This document shows, piece after piece, positions 43,641 to 52,296 of a stretch of DNA of 64,000 nucleotides (position 1 is its first letter; every line of letters begins with the position of its first letter). The notes under the pieces are model-generated. The model made no database searches, was not told the DNA's origin, and was given only the letters and a program-made list of their open reading frames with translations. The position numbers and the translations under genes were made by a program. The DNA is from Kribbella pratensis (lineage in GTDB: Bacteria; Actinomycetota; Actinomycetes; Propionibacteriales; Kribbellaceae). The DNA is taken from positions 1,235,838 through 1,299,837 of the forward strand of contig NZ_SODP01000002.1 of the NCBI RefSeq assembly GCF_004365355.1, written 5' to 3'.

Positions 43641-44362
43641 CTGCCAGCACAAGAAACTACGGACCGAAGGCCTCCGGTTGCAGGTGAGGCCTGCAGGCGG
43701 GGCTGCGCCACTTCAGTCGGATGCGCTCGGCCCAGGCCGAAGGCCGAGCGGGTGCGGTTGCTTCGCGGGCAGCGCGCTGACGATTACTACCGCAGAGCAG
43801 TCCAGGGGCGGCGTCCCCGCTGGTGTGAATGGAGCTGTCAATGAAACGGTGGCCGGTCCAGGCATCGAAGACAACCTAGACAGCGGATTGGCACTCTGGC
43901 CACGCTCAGGCACCCCAGCCTTTGGCGAACCTCAGACTTTGATCCGTGGCTCGACGTTTCGTCAGCGAGCGATCCGCCACGTTAGACACGGCGGCCACGG
44001 CACCTCCCTGAGCGCCGACCTCCTAGCCCTCCTGGCCTGGTCCACGCAGCCCTATCAGCTCCGCCCTCGCCGCCGCGACCAAAGCCTCTGGCCAGCAAAG
44101 AAACTCCAGCCGGAGTCGGTGCTGCAGGTATCCCGGGGATTTCGTGCTCGAATACGAACGGTGCGCACCCCGGCACGCCGAGCTCATACCGCTGCTCGCA
44201 ATCGCCGCTAAGATTGATAGTCCGTCCTCAGGAGGTTCCGGTATGTCGAGGAGGTGGCCAGATGGCCTACTCTTCGGTCGACACACCGCACCTGCGGAGG
44301 ATCTCAGAGTTGCAGGCATGTAATTCTGATCAGAGGTCAGTCGTCGATCGTGGGGGATCGCC
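43641..44362. other. Gene-poor stretch with mobile-element debris
   Basis: No supportable gene. The 15-mer GAAGGCCTCCGGTTG at 43666-43680 recurs at 44584-44598 inside the IS481 remnant, so older IS debris is likely here. An open plus-strand stretch near 44130-44320 (EYERCAPRHAELIPLLAIAA) has no clear start and may be a decayed gene. Confidence 0.4.
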
Positions 44363-44527
44363 ATGCCAAGGAAGAACACCCGGACCGCTTTCGAGAAGCT
44401 GGGCACCCGAATTGAGGAAGGCCGCCCGGTCACGTCGGTTCCGATCCCCGAGCCACGCTCGAAGGTCCGAGCTGTTCAAGAACCCTACCCGATCGGCGCC
44501 CGGCGGGGCGGACAGAAGCGGGACTAG
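44363..44527 (+). CDS. Very small hypothetical protein (54 aa)
   Basis: 54 residues, basic: MPRKNTRTAFEKLGTRIEEG, then PVTSVPIPEPRSKVRAVQEP and a GGQKRD tail. GGGGGAT lies before the ATG. The stop ends 1 bp before the terminal repeat of the IS481 remnant, so the gene may be truncated at its 3' end by that insertion. Function unknown. Confidence 0.4.
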   Translation: MPRKNTRTAFEKLGTRIEEGRPVTSVPIPEPRSKVRAVQEPYPIGARRGGQKRD

Positions 44528-44528
44528 G

Positions 44529-45234
44529 TGTGATGTCCAGGCAGGTTGTTCCTGGACATGGACGGTGAGTCGGTCTGACAGGTGAAGGCCTCCGGTTGTG
44601 AAGTGGAGCTGTCTAGGAACCGCTTCACTCACCAGGAGGCCTTCGTGTCCCACGTTAACGCGACCCTGACTCCACGGACCCGGTTGCGGCTGGCGCGTCT
44701 GGTCGTCGAGGAGGGCTGGACGTGTGCTGCCGCGGCGAAGATGTTCATGGTTGCGCCCCGCACGGCGCGCAAGTGGGCTGAGCGGTACCGGCTCGAAGGC
44801 CCGCCCGGGATGGCCGATCGCAGCTCAAGGCCGCGCCGGAGCCCGGCAAAACGTCGCCTGCGCTGGTACGACGGATCGTGCGTTTGCGGTGGCGGTTTTG
44901 GCTCGGCCCCGTGCAGATCGCCGGCCGGATCGGTCTACCGGCCTCGACCGTGCACGCCGTACTCGTCCGCTGCCGGGCCTGGCACGACGCCTGCACCCAA
45001 CTCGGCATCACACCCAAAAGACCCGGCCCTACCGGCCGCAAACCAACGGCAAGATCGAGAGATTCCACCGCACTCTGGCCGACGGCTGGGCCTACGCCCG
45101 CTTCTACACCTCAGAAACCCAACGCCGAACAGCCCCGCCCGGCTGGCTCCACTTCTACAATCACCACCGACCCCACAGCGCCATCGGCGGCCAACCACCC
45201 ATCACCCGACTAACCAACGTCCCTGGACATCACA
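44529..45234 (+). mobile_element. Deleted IS481-type element with perfect 13-bp terminal repeats
   Basis: 706 bp. TGTGATGTCCAGG at 44529-44541 is exactly inverted at 45222-45234 (CCTGGACATCACA). Inside, only the N- and C-terminal thirds of a transposase remain. GAAGGCCTCC/GGAGGCCTTC forms a large hairpin just inside the left end. It is a non-autonomous remnant that could be mobilised by a full-length relative. Confidence 0.75.
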
Positions 45235-45239
45235 ACTAG
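44645..45239 (+). pseudogene. IS481-family transposase with internal deletion
   Basis: The N-terminal part reads LTPRTRLRLARLVVEEGWTCAAAAKMFMVAPRTARKWAERYRLEG (HTH). After a frameshift around 44850 and loss of the catalytic middle, the C-terminal part continues PQTNGKIERFHRTLADGWAYARFYTSETQRR and AIGGQPPITRLTN, ending at TAG 45237-45239. The two Asp of the DDE triad are missing; the Glu (GKIERF) remains. Not functional. Confidence 0.8.
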
Positions 45240-47047
45240 GCGCCGCTCGGCTTGAATGGCGAGGTAATGATCGCTGTCACGACATCGCTGACGGCTTCGG
45301 CGATCGCCGCCAGCTCGCCAACCTCGTCCGCCCACGAAATGAGTGACCGAGGCAACTTGTGCTCGTCGACGTTCGCGGTGGTGTTGAGGGTGGCGACACC
45401 GACTGTGACCCGATCGAGCATGTCGCTGACGCTTCCGCTGACCGAGACGCCGACGCCGGCACCGTAGATCGTGAGCGGGGTCGCAAGTATGCCTTTCCAC
45501 AGCGACGATTTGTCGGTCGGCTTCACACCGCCGACCTCGGTGCGTCCGCGGTAGAGGCACTTGGCAGCGATGAGATCACTGCGGCCGTTCACCTCGACCT
45601 GATGATCGAAGGACCAAGCATCGTGGGGCGTACCTACTGATGTGCCCATCAATCGAATCGTGTATGGCGCAGGTTGACCTTGCTTGCCCCGGACGCGGAG
45701 CCACAAGCCCAGCCCAAGATGTTCCTCGTCGAGACCAGGGATTGCCTTACCCTGTCTCGCGAGTCTGGCCCGCAACTCCTTGAGCGCCGGCATCGGACCA
45801 TCGGGCGCCGACAGCGCGTCGCGCAGTCGGCGGCTCAGGACGTCGGCAGCCTCACCGAGTGGAACTTCATCGCGGGGTCCGCACCCGACCTGTTTGTAGA
45901 CATCCGCGAGGGCCTTGTGCAGCCTGGTTCCGTATCGGATCGGCTTCGTTCCCTTCGGCGGTCTCCGGCTGTAGAGGCTGGGCTCGGCCGACGCCAGACC
46001 CATGTCGTTGGCCAATTGGATCAACTGCGAGAACGACTTCAGAAAGACGGGTCGCAACCGAAGATTCGTGTCGAGGTATGAAGCCTTCTCCAGTTCGTAC
46101 CTGCATACGTCGTGGAACTGCCGGGCGACGGCAGTTGCGTCCTGAGACTGGCCGTCCTCGTCATCCAGGTGTATGTCGGGGACCACCGTCAGCACGAAAT
46201 GTTCGCGGGCTACCGAACTCGACCCTTCGTGGGCCAGGTCCCACAGCGGTCCAACTAGATTGGGATCGGTCAAGCTCAATCCAACGAAAATCACGGTCGA
46301 TACCCGCAGCCGCTCCGAGATGATGCTCCGCACCCTCGGACCCTCGCGCAGAAACTCCGACTCGGTCAGGATCACTGGCTCCAGATGCCTATCGTTGTTT
46401 CGTTGCACCATGCCGTGCAGGTGAGTGACCCTGAACGTGAGTTCGTCGCAGCCGAGACTCACCTCGCCGGACGTCGCGTCGTTCAATCCGAGGCTGACCG
46501 CCCGAACGGCCGTCTTCGATTGGTCGCCATGCCGGACCCGCGCGTTCGCTTCCAGTGCCGCTTCGAAAATCCGGTCAAAGTTCGTCGTCAGCACTGTGAA
46601 GCGCTCAGGTTTTGTCCCGACGAAACGAGCCAGCGCGTTCGCAAGCGCACCCGGTTGAGGATCGACCGCATCGGGGTACAAGCCGTCGCGAACGATCTCG
46701 AGCGTCGACCGATTCGACTTCCAGGTAGCCAGACGTTGGATGTACTCCGCCTTCCGGGCAGGATCGGTCGACGTGTCCGCGGTCGCGAGACGTCGCATCT
46801 CGTCGTCGCGTATCTGCTCGAGCATGAACTTGAGCAGGCCGGTCCAGTTCGGCAGGCCCGAATCGATGGAAACACCGGCACCGAGCACCAGCGTTATCTG
46901 TTTGGTCTCGTCACGAACGATCCGCAGCAATCGCTTCAGATAGGGCTGATTCTCGGTGGACAGCGCGTGTCCCGAAGCCAGTTCGTCAGCGGAGACCAAT
47001 CCCGGTACCGGCGCTTCCGGCGCGGTGGTCCTCGTCCGTCTACGCAT
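45236..47047 (-). CDS. SIR2-domain protein (predicted NADase defence effector)
   Basis: 603 residues. The N-terminal ~300 residues are a SIR2-like domain: nucleotide loop LGAGVSIDSG (GAGVS 56-60), TTNFD (154-158), the catalytic-type His in THLHG (209-212) and FVGLSLTDPNL (254-264). The C-terminal ~300 residues hold no motif I recognise and are probably the sensor. Bacterial SIR2 proteins of this layout (DSR, Thoeris ThsA and others) degrade NAD+ on phage infection. It stands alone; the next gene on the strand is a membrane protein about 700 bp upstream. Confidence 0.85.
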   Translation of the reverse strand: MRRRTRTTAPEAPVPGLVSADELASGHALSTENQPYLKRLLRIVRDETKQITLVLGAGVSIDSGLPNWTGLLKFMLEQIRDDEMRRLATADTSTDPARKAEYIQRLATWKSNRSTLEIVRDGLYPDAVDPQPGALANALARFVGTKPERFTVLTTNFDRIFEAALEANARVRHGDQSKTAVRAVSLGLNDATSGEVSLGCDELTFRVTHLHGMVQRNNDRHLEPVILTESEFLREGPRVRSIISERLRVSTVIFVGLSLTDPNLVGPLWDLAHEGSSSVAREHFVLTVVPDIHLDDEDGQSQDATAVARQFHDVCRYELEKASYLDTNLRLRPVFLKSFSQLIQLANDMGLASAEPSLYSRRPPKGTKPIRYGTRLHKALADVYKQVGCGPRDEVPLGEAADVLSRRLRDALSAPDGPMPALKELRARLARQGKAIPGLDEEHLGLGLWLRVRGKQGQPAPYTIRLMGTSVGTPHDAWSFDHQVEVNGRSDLIAAKCLYRGRTEVGGVKPTDKSSLWKGILATPLTIYGAGVGVSVSGSVSDMLDRVTVGVATLNTTANVDEHKLPRSLISWADEVGELAAIAEAVSDVVTAIITSPFKPSGA

Positions 47048-47633
47048 CCGCTGTCGACCTCACCGCGTTTCGAGAAGATTTGACTAGCAGAGTAGTCGTG
47101 TTGTTCCGGCCCAGCCAGAGTTGCGCGCCCGAATGACCATTGCGGCCTCGGCGGTTCGACGGAGTACGACCTGATCGCATTGTCCGAGTGCAGCACGCGT
47201 CCCGAGCAATCGGTTGACTGATTGCAGCTGCTTTGGGTACTGGCGCGGCGCTAGCCTGCAGATGCCGACGGTATCCGGCAGGGTACAGCGCTGAGCCGGC
47301 CTGGGTCGGAGCTCGTGGTGCGGCTTGTGGTGCGAAGTGCTGGCAACTCATGCGGGATGTATTGCCGGGGTGCGAATTTAATGATGGCAAAGTTGCTGGT
47401 AGAGGCCGGATGTGGCGGTGTCGTTCCTTCTCGTAATGAGAAGGTCGACAGTTCGAGTCAACGCCCCTCCACCCGTGGCAGGGTCCTAGCGATTGGCCAT
47501 CTCAGCCTGCCATCCGGTGATCGCCACCCGCGCCGGAGTTGAGTCCCCGATTGCGGTCTTCAGGCAGGCTGGCGAGCTGCTCGACTGTCCAAACCATTGC
47601 CCGACCAAGGCGGCCGGGAGGACACTAACGTGC
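47048..47633. other. 586-bp region without a supported gene, includes a tRNA-like fragment
   Basis: No clear coding region. It holds the promoter side of the SIR2 gene and a tRNA-like fragment at 47426-47473. Confidence 0.4.
47426..47473 (+). other. tRNA-Thr(CGU)-like 3' fragment
   Basis: CCTTCTCGTAATGAGAAGG forms a 7-bp stem around GTAAT, with CTCGTAA as in threonine (CGU) anticodon loops, and is followed by GTCGACAGTTCGAGTC, close to a T-arm. The stems do not pair as a normal cloverleaf and no acceptor 5' strand is seen. It is likely a decayed tRNA end or attachment-site relic. Confidence 0.3.
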
Positions 47634-47783
47634 ATGACAGGCAGGGAGGTACCAGGGACGCCGAAAAGCGGCCTCCGTACCTATCGCTGCAAGGTGTGCG
47701 GTAGAACAGACGAGCTGCGGAGGCCGGAGATGTGTCACGGCCGCCATATGTCCGAGGTCAAGGATGGGCGACCGGATCGTTGA
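47634..47783 (+). CDS. Small zinc-ribbon-like protein (49 aa)
   Basis: 49 residues. YRCKVCGRTDELRRPEMCHGRHM holds C-x2-C and a later C-H...H set, which suggests a small zinc ribbon. GGGAGG lies about 11 bp before the ATG, and longer in-frame starts exist. Its end overlaps the convergent membrane gene by 26 bp. Function unknown; low certainty that it is translated. Confidence 0.4.
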   Translation: MTGREVPGTPKSGLRTYRCKVCGRTDELRRPEMCHGRHMSEVKDGRPDR

Positions 47784-48597
47784 TCTGCTTGTCTATCCCT
47801 GTCAGAACTGTTGCGTACCCCTCCGCGGTCATCACGGCGCCGCGGTAGCACGCCCATGACAACACGAGCATCGCTGCGGTGATCAGCACGAGGCTACTCA
47901 CCTCAACCTCCGATCTGAGGATCGCGAGATTGACCGCTGACAGCGCCGACGTGATCAAACAAAGACTGGCATACATGTCAAGGCGACTTCGGTACTGGTC
48001 ATGCTCAGCGAGCGTAGCTGAGTCGATCGAGCTCAGGTTTCGAATTACGAAGCCTCGGAGGTCAGCGCCTGCCTGACCTGCGCCGAGTCGATCTTCCATC
48101 GACCGGAGGACGAGACCAAGTCGAGTCGGCATCATGCGGTCGTCGTCCGGAAACCTCTGAACGGCGTCGTCGACGGCCGTTATCCGATGAAAGAGTCTCG
48201 CGGGAGCGACCTCCATCCATGCCTGTGCCTTGATGTAGTCCGCAGCGCGCCGCCGGGTGTCCGCATCGATCGCTGCGTCGTCTATCGCGCGGATCTTTCG
48301 CTCGATGGCGGTTGCCAGAAGAGGCTCGTTGATGAAGGTCTGGTGAATGTGCGGCAAGCACTTCTCCAGGGCCCGAGCGTCGAGCTTCCCTCCCAACCGG
48401 ATCAGTCTCCCCTTACGCATCTGATGTCTTTGAATCCCCACCGCTGCGAGTCCAGCTCCAAGCCACGATGTACCCCAATAGCCCTCTAACAGACGGATCG
48501 CGACGAATTCGAATGGCTGAGTGAGGATGGTCGCCAGCACCAATGTGAAGACGACCGCCAGGATGACGCCGATCGGTTTCGTGTCAAGCGTGCTCAT
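47758..48597 (-). CDS. Membrane protein with four predicted helices, unknown function
   Basis: 279 residues. Two N-terminal helices (GVILAVVFTLVLATILTQPFEFVAIRLL and WLGAGLAAVGI), a ~130-residue soluble helical middle (KLDARALEKCLPHIHQTFINEPLLATAIERK...), then two C-terminal helices (SLCLITSALSAVNLAIL, SLVLITAAMLVLSWACY). It lies in the defence island upstream of the SIR2 gene on the same strand but ~700 bp away, so co-expression is uncertain. No family recognised. Confidence 0.7.
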   Translation of the reverse strand: MSTLDTKPIGVILAVVFTLVLATILTQPFEFVAIRLLEGYWGTSWLGAGLAAVGIQRHQMRKGRLIRLGGKLDARALEKCLPHIHQTFINEPLLATAIERKIRAIDDAAIDADTRRRAADYIKAQAWMEVAPARLFHRITAVDDAVQRFPDDDRMMPTRLGLVLRSMEDRLGAGQAGADLRGFVIRNLSSIDSATLAEHDQYRSRLDMYASLCLITSALSAVNLAILRSEVEVSSLVLITAAMLVLSWACYRGAVMTAEGYATVLTGIDKQINDPVAHP

Positions 48598-48887
48598 GAT
48601 TGCCCGCCATCGTTCGCTTGGCAAACCGCTGGTCTAGGTGTAGCCGATGGCGAGCGCCAGATCTCCCACCAGAAAGGCGGCCGGCAACCAGGCTGTCACG
48701 CTGAGTTGATTTAGGATCCGGCCAGCGACAGCAGAAAAGTTCGATGCAGGGATGGGCGCGGCGGGCATCGCCTTTGGCGCCTCGACTACAACAACGCGTG
48801 GCGATCGGCGCGCTGACCGACCGACCGACGCTGCCATCCTTCAAGTGTTGCCAAAGACCGTGCTCAAGCCTTAACAACACGCTGTTG

Positions 48888-48994
48888 GATGTGCGGCGGG
48901 ATCGCCCGCCGCCGTGCCTCGGCGCCGTGGATGCGCCGCATATGCGGCGGCGAATAGCCCGCGACGGCAGATGCCGAGGCACGGAGGGGACATC
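48888..48994. repeat. Nested inverted-repeat cluster
   Basis: From outside in: GATGT (48888-48892) with ACATC (48990-48994); CCGTGCCTCGGC (48912-48923) with GCCGAGGCACGG (48973-48984), 12 bp perfect; within it CGCCGCATATGCGGCG (48934-48949), a 16-bp palindrome; beside it GCGGCGGG-ATCG-CCCGCCGC (48893-48912). The whole ~107 nt could fold as a branched structure. Possible replication, transfer or recombination site, or structured RNA. Confidence 0.6.
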
Positions 48995-49108
48995 TGTTGA
49001 GCGGCGTCGGAGTAAGTGGAAAGCGTGATCAGTGACGGCAGCTGCTGAGCCTGAAGGCGCGGGTCATGAGTCGTTGATGTGGGAGTGTCGCCGATCTCGC
49101 CAATAGCA

Positions 49109-49135
49109 CTGCCAAGATCACCCAGATCTTGGCAG
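49109..49135. terminator. 11-bp perfect hairpin
   Basis: CTGCCAAGATC pairs with GATCTTGGCAG around ACCCA. No U-tract. It could be a bidirectional terminator or part of an attachment region downstream of the integrase remnant. Confidence 0.45.
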
Positions 49136-49366
49136 GTTGAGACTGCATGCGGGAGCTGCGGCTGGTCTCTGCAAGTGGGTGCAGCATTACTCGTCTGTGT
49201 AGCCGCCGGGTACATCGCAGTCGACGGCGATCCAGAACGACTCCGAGCCTGTCAGGTGGCCGCCCCGCGGTGTGCCGACGGGCACCCGGCTCCGACGCAG
49301 GTGCCGCCGTCAACGGCCAGCGCGAGCTCGACCCAACCTCCAGAGGCCAAACGCGCGGTGCCGTTC

Positions 49367-50794
49367 TCACCAGAATTCGAGGTCGGCGAACTCCTGGTCC
49401 AGGGCGGTTGCGGCGGAGGGGTTGTGGATTCGGCGGCCCATGTAGACGTCTCGGGTTATGGAAACTTGGGCTTGGCCTAGGTGGTCGGCTATTTGGCGGG
49501 CGGATTGGCCTCGGCGGTCCAGGGCGGTGGCGGTGGTCTTGCGGAAGGTGTGGGAGCGGATCCAGGTGAGGACGTCTGAGAGCGAGGGTTCGGCTGCTTG
49601 GTCGACTTGGGCGCTGAGGGTGGGGGATGCGTCGAGGTTTATGCGGTAGGTCTTCACGAGGGCGGCTACGAGTTCTCGGCCGAGCTTGATGCGGCCGCTC
49701 TCGATGAGCTCGAGTCTGGTCTTTGGCCAGCCGAGTTTCGTGACGACCTCTTTGCGGGTGAGGCCGGCTTGGAGGCGGATGGATCGGAGAGTCCTGCCTA
49801 GGTCGCAGCGAGCACTGCTGGCTACGGGAGACAGTGCACGGCGGAGGGCTCGGCGGACGTTGGATGGGTCGCGGAAGCCTCCTCGGGAGTCGGCGAAGAT
49901 GGGGCGTCGAGGTGGATGCCGGCTGTGTGGCGTCGGCGGAGCATGGTGACGGCCCAGTCTCTGAGGGGTAGGGCGCGTTCGCCGGCCTTGGACTTCGGGG
50001 CCTCGCGGATCAAGCCTTGGCCTGGGACGCGAACCATGGTGTGAGTGATCTCGACTGCGCCGGACTCGAGGTTGACCTGTGACCAAAGAACGGCGAGCGA
50101 CTCGCCGATCCGGACTCCGGTCCCGAGCATGAAGAGCACTAGGTCCGGCAGGTCGGCATGCACGGCGGCTTCGTCGGTGGTCAGGAGTTGCCGGAGGCCG
50201 GCGATCTCCTCGTTGGTCAGGGCGCGGGGCGGGTTCTTCGGGCGGGACTCGACCGCCTCGACTTCGCGGACCGGGTTGACGGTCAGGGCGCCATACCGGA
50301 CGGCGAGTTGCATCATCCCGGGGATCACCGCACGGCAAGTCTTCGCGGTGGGGCGGCCGGCGTTGCGCTTGATGGTTCCGATCACCCTGTCGATGCGTTG
50401 CGTGGTTGCCTCACCGATCAGGAGTTCACTGAGTGCCGGCCGTACGTAGTTCTTGATGGCCGTGCGGTACGTCGTCAGCGTCGTCGGAGATCGACGGCCG
50501 TCTTCGATGCGTTCCTCGAACTTCTCGATCCAGAGGTCGATGAGGTCGTTGATCCTATCCGCCGGGCTTAGCTCGCCGGACTGTGTGATCTTTGCGCGGC
50601 CTCACAACTTCGTGAGGAGGCGGTACTCGGCTGCGGTCTTGGTCTTGGCGGACGCGGTACCTCACGGGTGCGCCCGTCGTGGTCACGGAGTAGGCGGCGG
50701 CGCGCCAGGCAACGACTTTGCCTTTGCCATCCTTCCTCTCGGCTCGGGATCGGATGCTGCCCCACGTTCCGATCGGAAGGTGCGGTCTGCTCAT
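49367..50794 (-). pseudogene. Tyrosine recombinase (phage/AICE integrase), broken, with embedded HTH
   Basis: The N-terminus MSRPHLPIGTWGSIRSRAERKDGKGKVVAWRAAA is in one frame. Frameshifts and an in-frame TGA occur between 50590 and 50720 (KTKTAAEYRLLTKL then stop). The middle (DLWIEKFEERIEDGRRSPTTLTTY; LGTGVRIGESLAVLW with the first catalytic Arg) is open from about 50590 to 49822. A 1-bp loss near 49898 shifts to the frame of DSRGGFRDPSNVRRALRR and the HxxR box SHTFRKTTATALDRRG with Tyr in DVYMGRR. Between these lies an XRE-like HTH (LGRTLRSIRLQAGLTRKEVV, LGWPKTRLELIESG). Four or more lesions; not functional. Confidence 0.85.
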
Positions 50795-50902
50795 CTCCGC
50801 CCTCCAGCGTCCAACCGCACGTGGCAGCTCAACGGCTGGGCGGGCCGGAGATCGGACGAAACGAGAGCAATGCGACAGGATGCGAAACGTCGCTCAACAA
50901 CG
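50745..50902. repeat. 158-bp direct repeat copy A (integrase 5' end and upstream)
   Basis: The segment from CGGGATCGGATG to CGCTCAACAACG matches 54296-54452 with a handful of mismatches. It covers the first ~17 codons of the integrase and its upstream region. The ~3.4 kb between the copies carry the HhH, 109-aa and DUF262 genes. Confidence 0.75.
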
Positions 50903-51012
50903 AGTGGGACTGCCTGCGCCGAAGCTGCAAAGTGGAGATGGTGGCTTGCGGTGCATCAGAGGAATCGCGCTGGCTCACCAGGTTCGCTACAGGTGTGACT
51001 CGTCACTGAGAT

Positions 51013-51711
51013 TCAACCGTCGCGGCCCCACAGCAGTTGATCGAGGACGAGCAGGCTGACGCCAAGCTCGGCCGCCGCTGCCCGCGCCACAACCAGGATG
51101 GAATGTTCATCGCCCGGCACGTCGAACCCCAGCTTGCGGAGTGCACCGGCGACCCGTAGATCCGGCTTCAAGGCGTCGGATCCACATCGCATGCGCATGT
51201 ATGCGAACAGTGCCGGACCGATCCCCGACACCCCGCCAACGATCGGGTCCAACTTCGGAGCGTGCTCGAGACCCTGAACCCCGTCGGCCCATGCTCGACA
51301 ACCTTCGTCCTCCGAAATCGCTTGGTCACGGCAAAAGGCGAGGAGGTTAGCCGCCACCGTCTGAAGCGTTACCGGCTCGGTCCGCTGCAGCCCGAACTGC
51401 TCGGCCTGCACCTGGCTCTGCGCCAGCCTCGCCAAGGAGGGGTCACCTGCAGCGGCCCACTTCTCGACGCGCGGCAAGACGACTTTGTGATACTTCCGCT
51501 GCCGGGAGACCACCACATCGAAAACCATCGCCCCGCGGCGTCCGCGATACACCTCGCCGTACTCTTCAGCGGCACTATGGGGCCCGTCCCCGCGCGAAAC
51601 GGCGAGGTCCCGAAGGCGCTCGACGGCTTGCGACCATTGTTGCCGCTTCCGCATGACCGCCAAGACACCTGCAGTGGTAGACGCGGTGCGATCTGTCGAC
51701 TCGTGGTTCAA
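51013..51711 (-). CDS. Helix-hairpin-helix protein resembling an HhH-GPD fold
   Basis: 232 residues. IVGGVSGIGPALFAYMRMRCGSDALKPDLRVAGALRKLGFDV matches a helix-hairpin-helix loop (GVSGIGPA) followed by an Asp in KPDLRV, where HhH-GPD DNA glycosylases carry their catalytic Asp. The N-terminal half is helical and lacks an FeS cluster or other motif. It may bind or process damaged or modified bases; this is an inference from the fold pattern. It is divergent from the 109-aa gene and the DUF262 nuclease. Confidence 0.6.
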   Translation of the reverse strand: MNHESTDRTASTTAGVLAVMRKRQQWSQAVERLRDLAVSRGDGPHSAAEEYGEVYRGRRGAMVFDVVVSRQRKYHKVVLPRVEKWAAAGDPSLARLAQSQVQAEQFGLQRTEPVTLQTVAANLLAFCRDQAISEDEGCRAWADGVQGLEHAPKLDPIVGGVSGIGPALFAYMRMRCGSDALKPDLRVAGALRKLGFDVPGDEHSILVVARAAAAELGVSLLVLDQLLWGRDG

Positions 51712-51825
51712 AATGAGGCACCTTTGCCGCTAAGTGGCACGCGCCAAGTGTCTACAGGACGCGACTGACTGTAGCTCGCATCTTCAGCCATTCCGGGTTT
51801 AATACACATCGCCTTCGTTGGGGAG

Positions 51826-52155
51826 GTGGCATTCGTGATCGTCACGCGGTTCTCGACGACCCAGCCCAGAGTGGTTGAGGTTCCTGCCCGTCGGTGTGAT
51901 GGTCGTGAACTGGAGCGAGTCAGCAAGTCGTGCGACAGTGAAGTCGTGAGCCGTCTCGTCGAAGACATCCGCCTTGCACGCAGGCGTGGCGACTTACCCG
52001 AGCGCTTTCGGCCGGCTGATGTGCGTCGCACTTGCCCAGGGTGGGCCGATCGCACATATGGTGTCTTCCTGCCCAAGCACCGCCGAGGCAATCCGGTGGG
52101 CTACACGGAGTACTTCGTTCGTCATCCCGATGGCTCCTACAGCCTCATCGAGTAA
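51826..52155 (+). CDS. Hypothetical protein (109 aa)
   Basis: 109 residues. The core is VVSRLVEDIRLARRRGDLPERFRPADVRRTCPGWADRTYGVFLPKHRRGNPVGYTEYFVRHPDGSYSLIE. This has the look of a small wHTH or SSB-like accessory protein (DIRLARRRG ... FRPADVRR is often seen in start-proximal proteins of restriction loci). GTG 51826 or GTG 51835 could start it. It is 141 bp upstream of the DUF262 gene and may be co-transcribed. Confidence 0.6.
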   Translation: MAFVIVTRFSTTQPRVVEVPARRCDGRELERVSKSCDSEVVSRLVEDIRLARRRGDLPERFRPADVRRTCPGWADRTYGVFLPKHRRGNPVGYTEYFVRHPDGSYSLIE

Positions 52156-52296
52156 CGGCGAAGTAGTGGGCGGATAAGTCCATTCCTTGCCACCGCATTA
52201 CAAGTTGCCTGCTCAGTACCGCCAAGTCGGTCACTTAGCCGGTGCGGATGTCGGAAGTCCGCACTAACCTTTCCTTCGCACGAAGAGGAGACATGA

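Larger units (their letters stand above)
48598..49366. other. 769-bp region with strong secondary structure, no supported gene
   Basis: No frame has convincing protein character. It contains a nest of palindromes at 48888-48994 and an 11-bp hairpin at 49109-49135. It lies on the C-terminal (att-facing) side of the broken integrase gene. Confidence 0.45.

Noticed and set aside
49079-49480. A 133-codon + strand frame with a hydrophobic segment
   Set aside because: It overlaps a perfect hairpin and the integrase remnant and has no ribosome site; likely chance.
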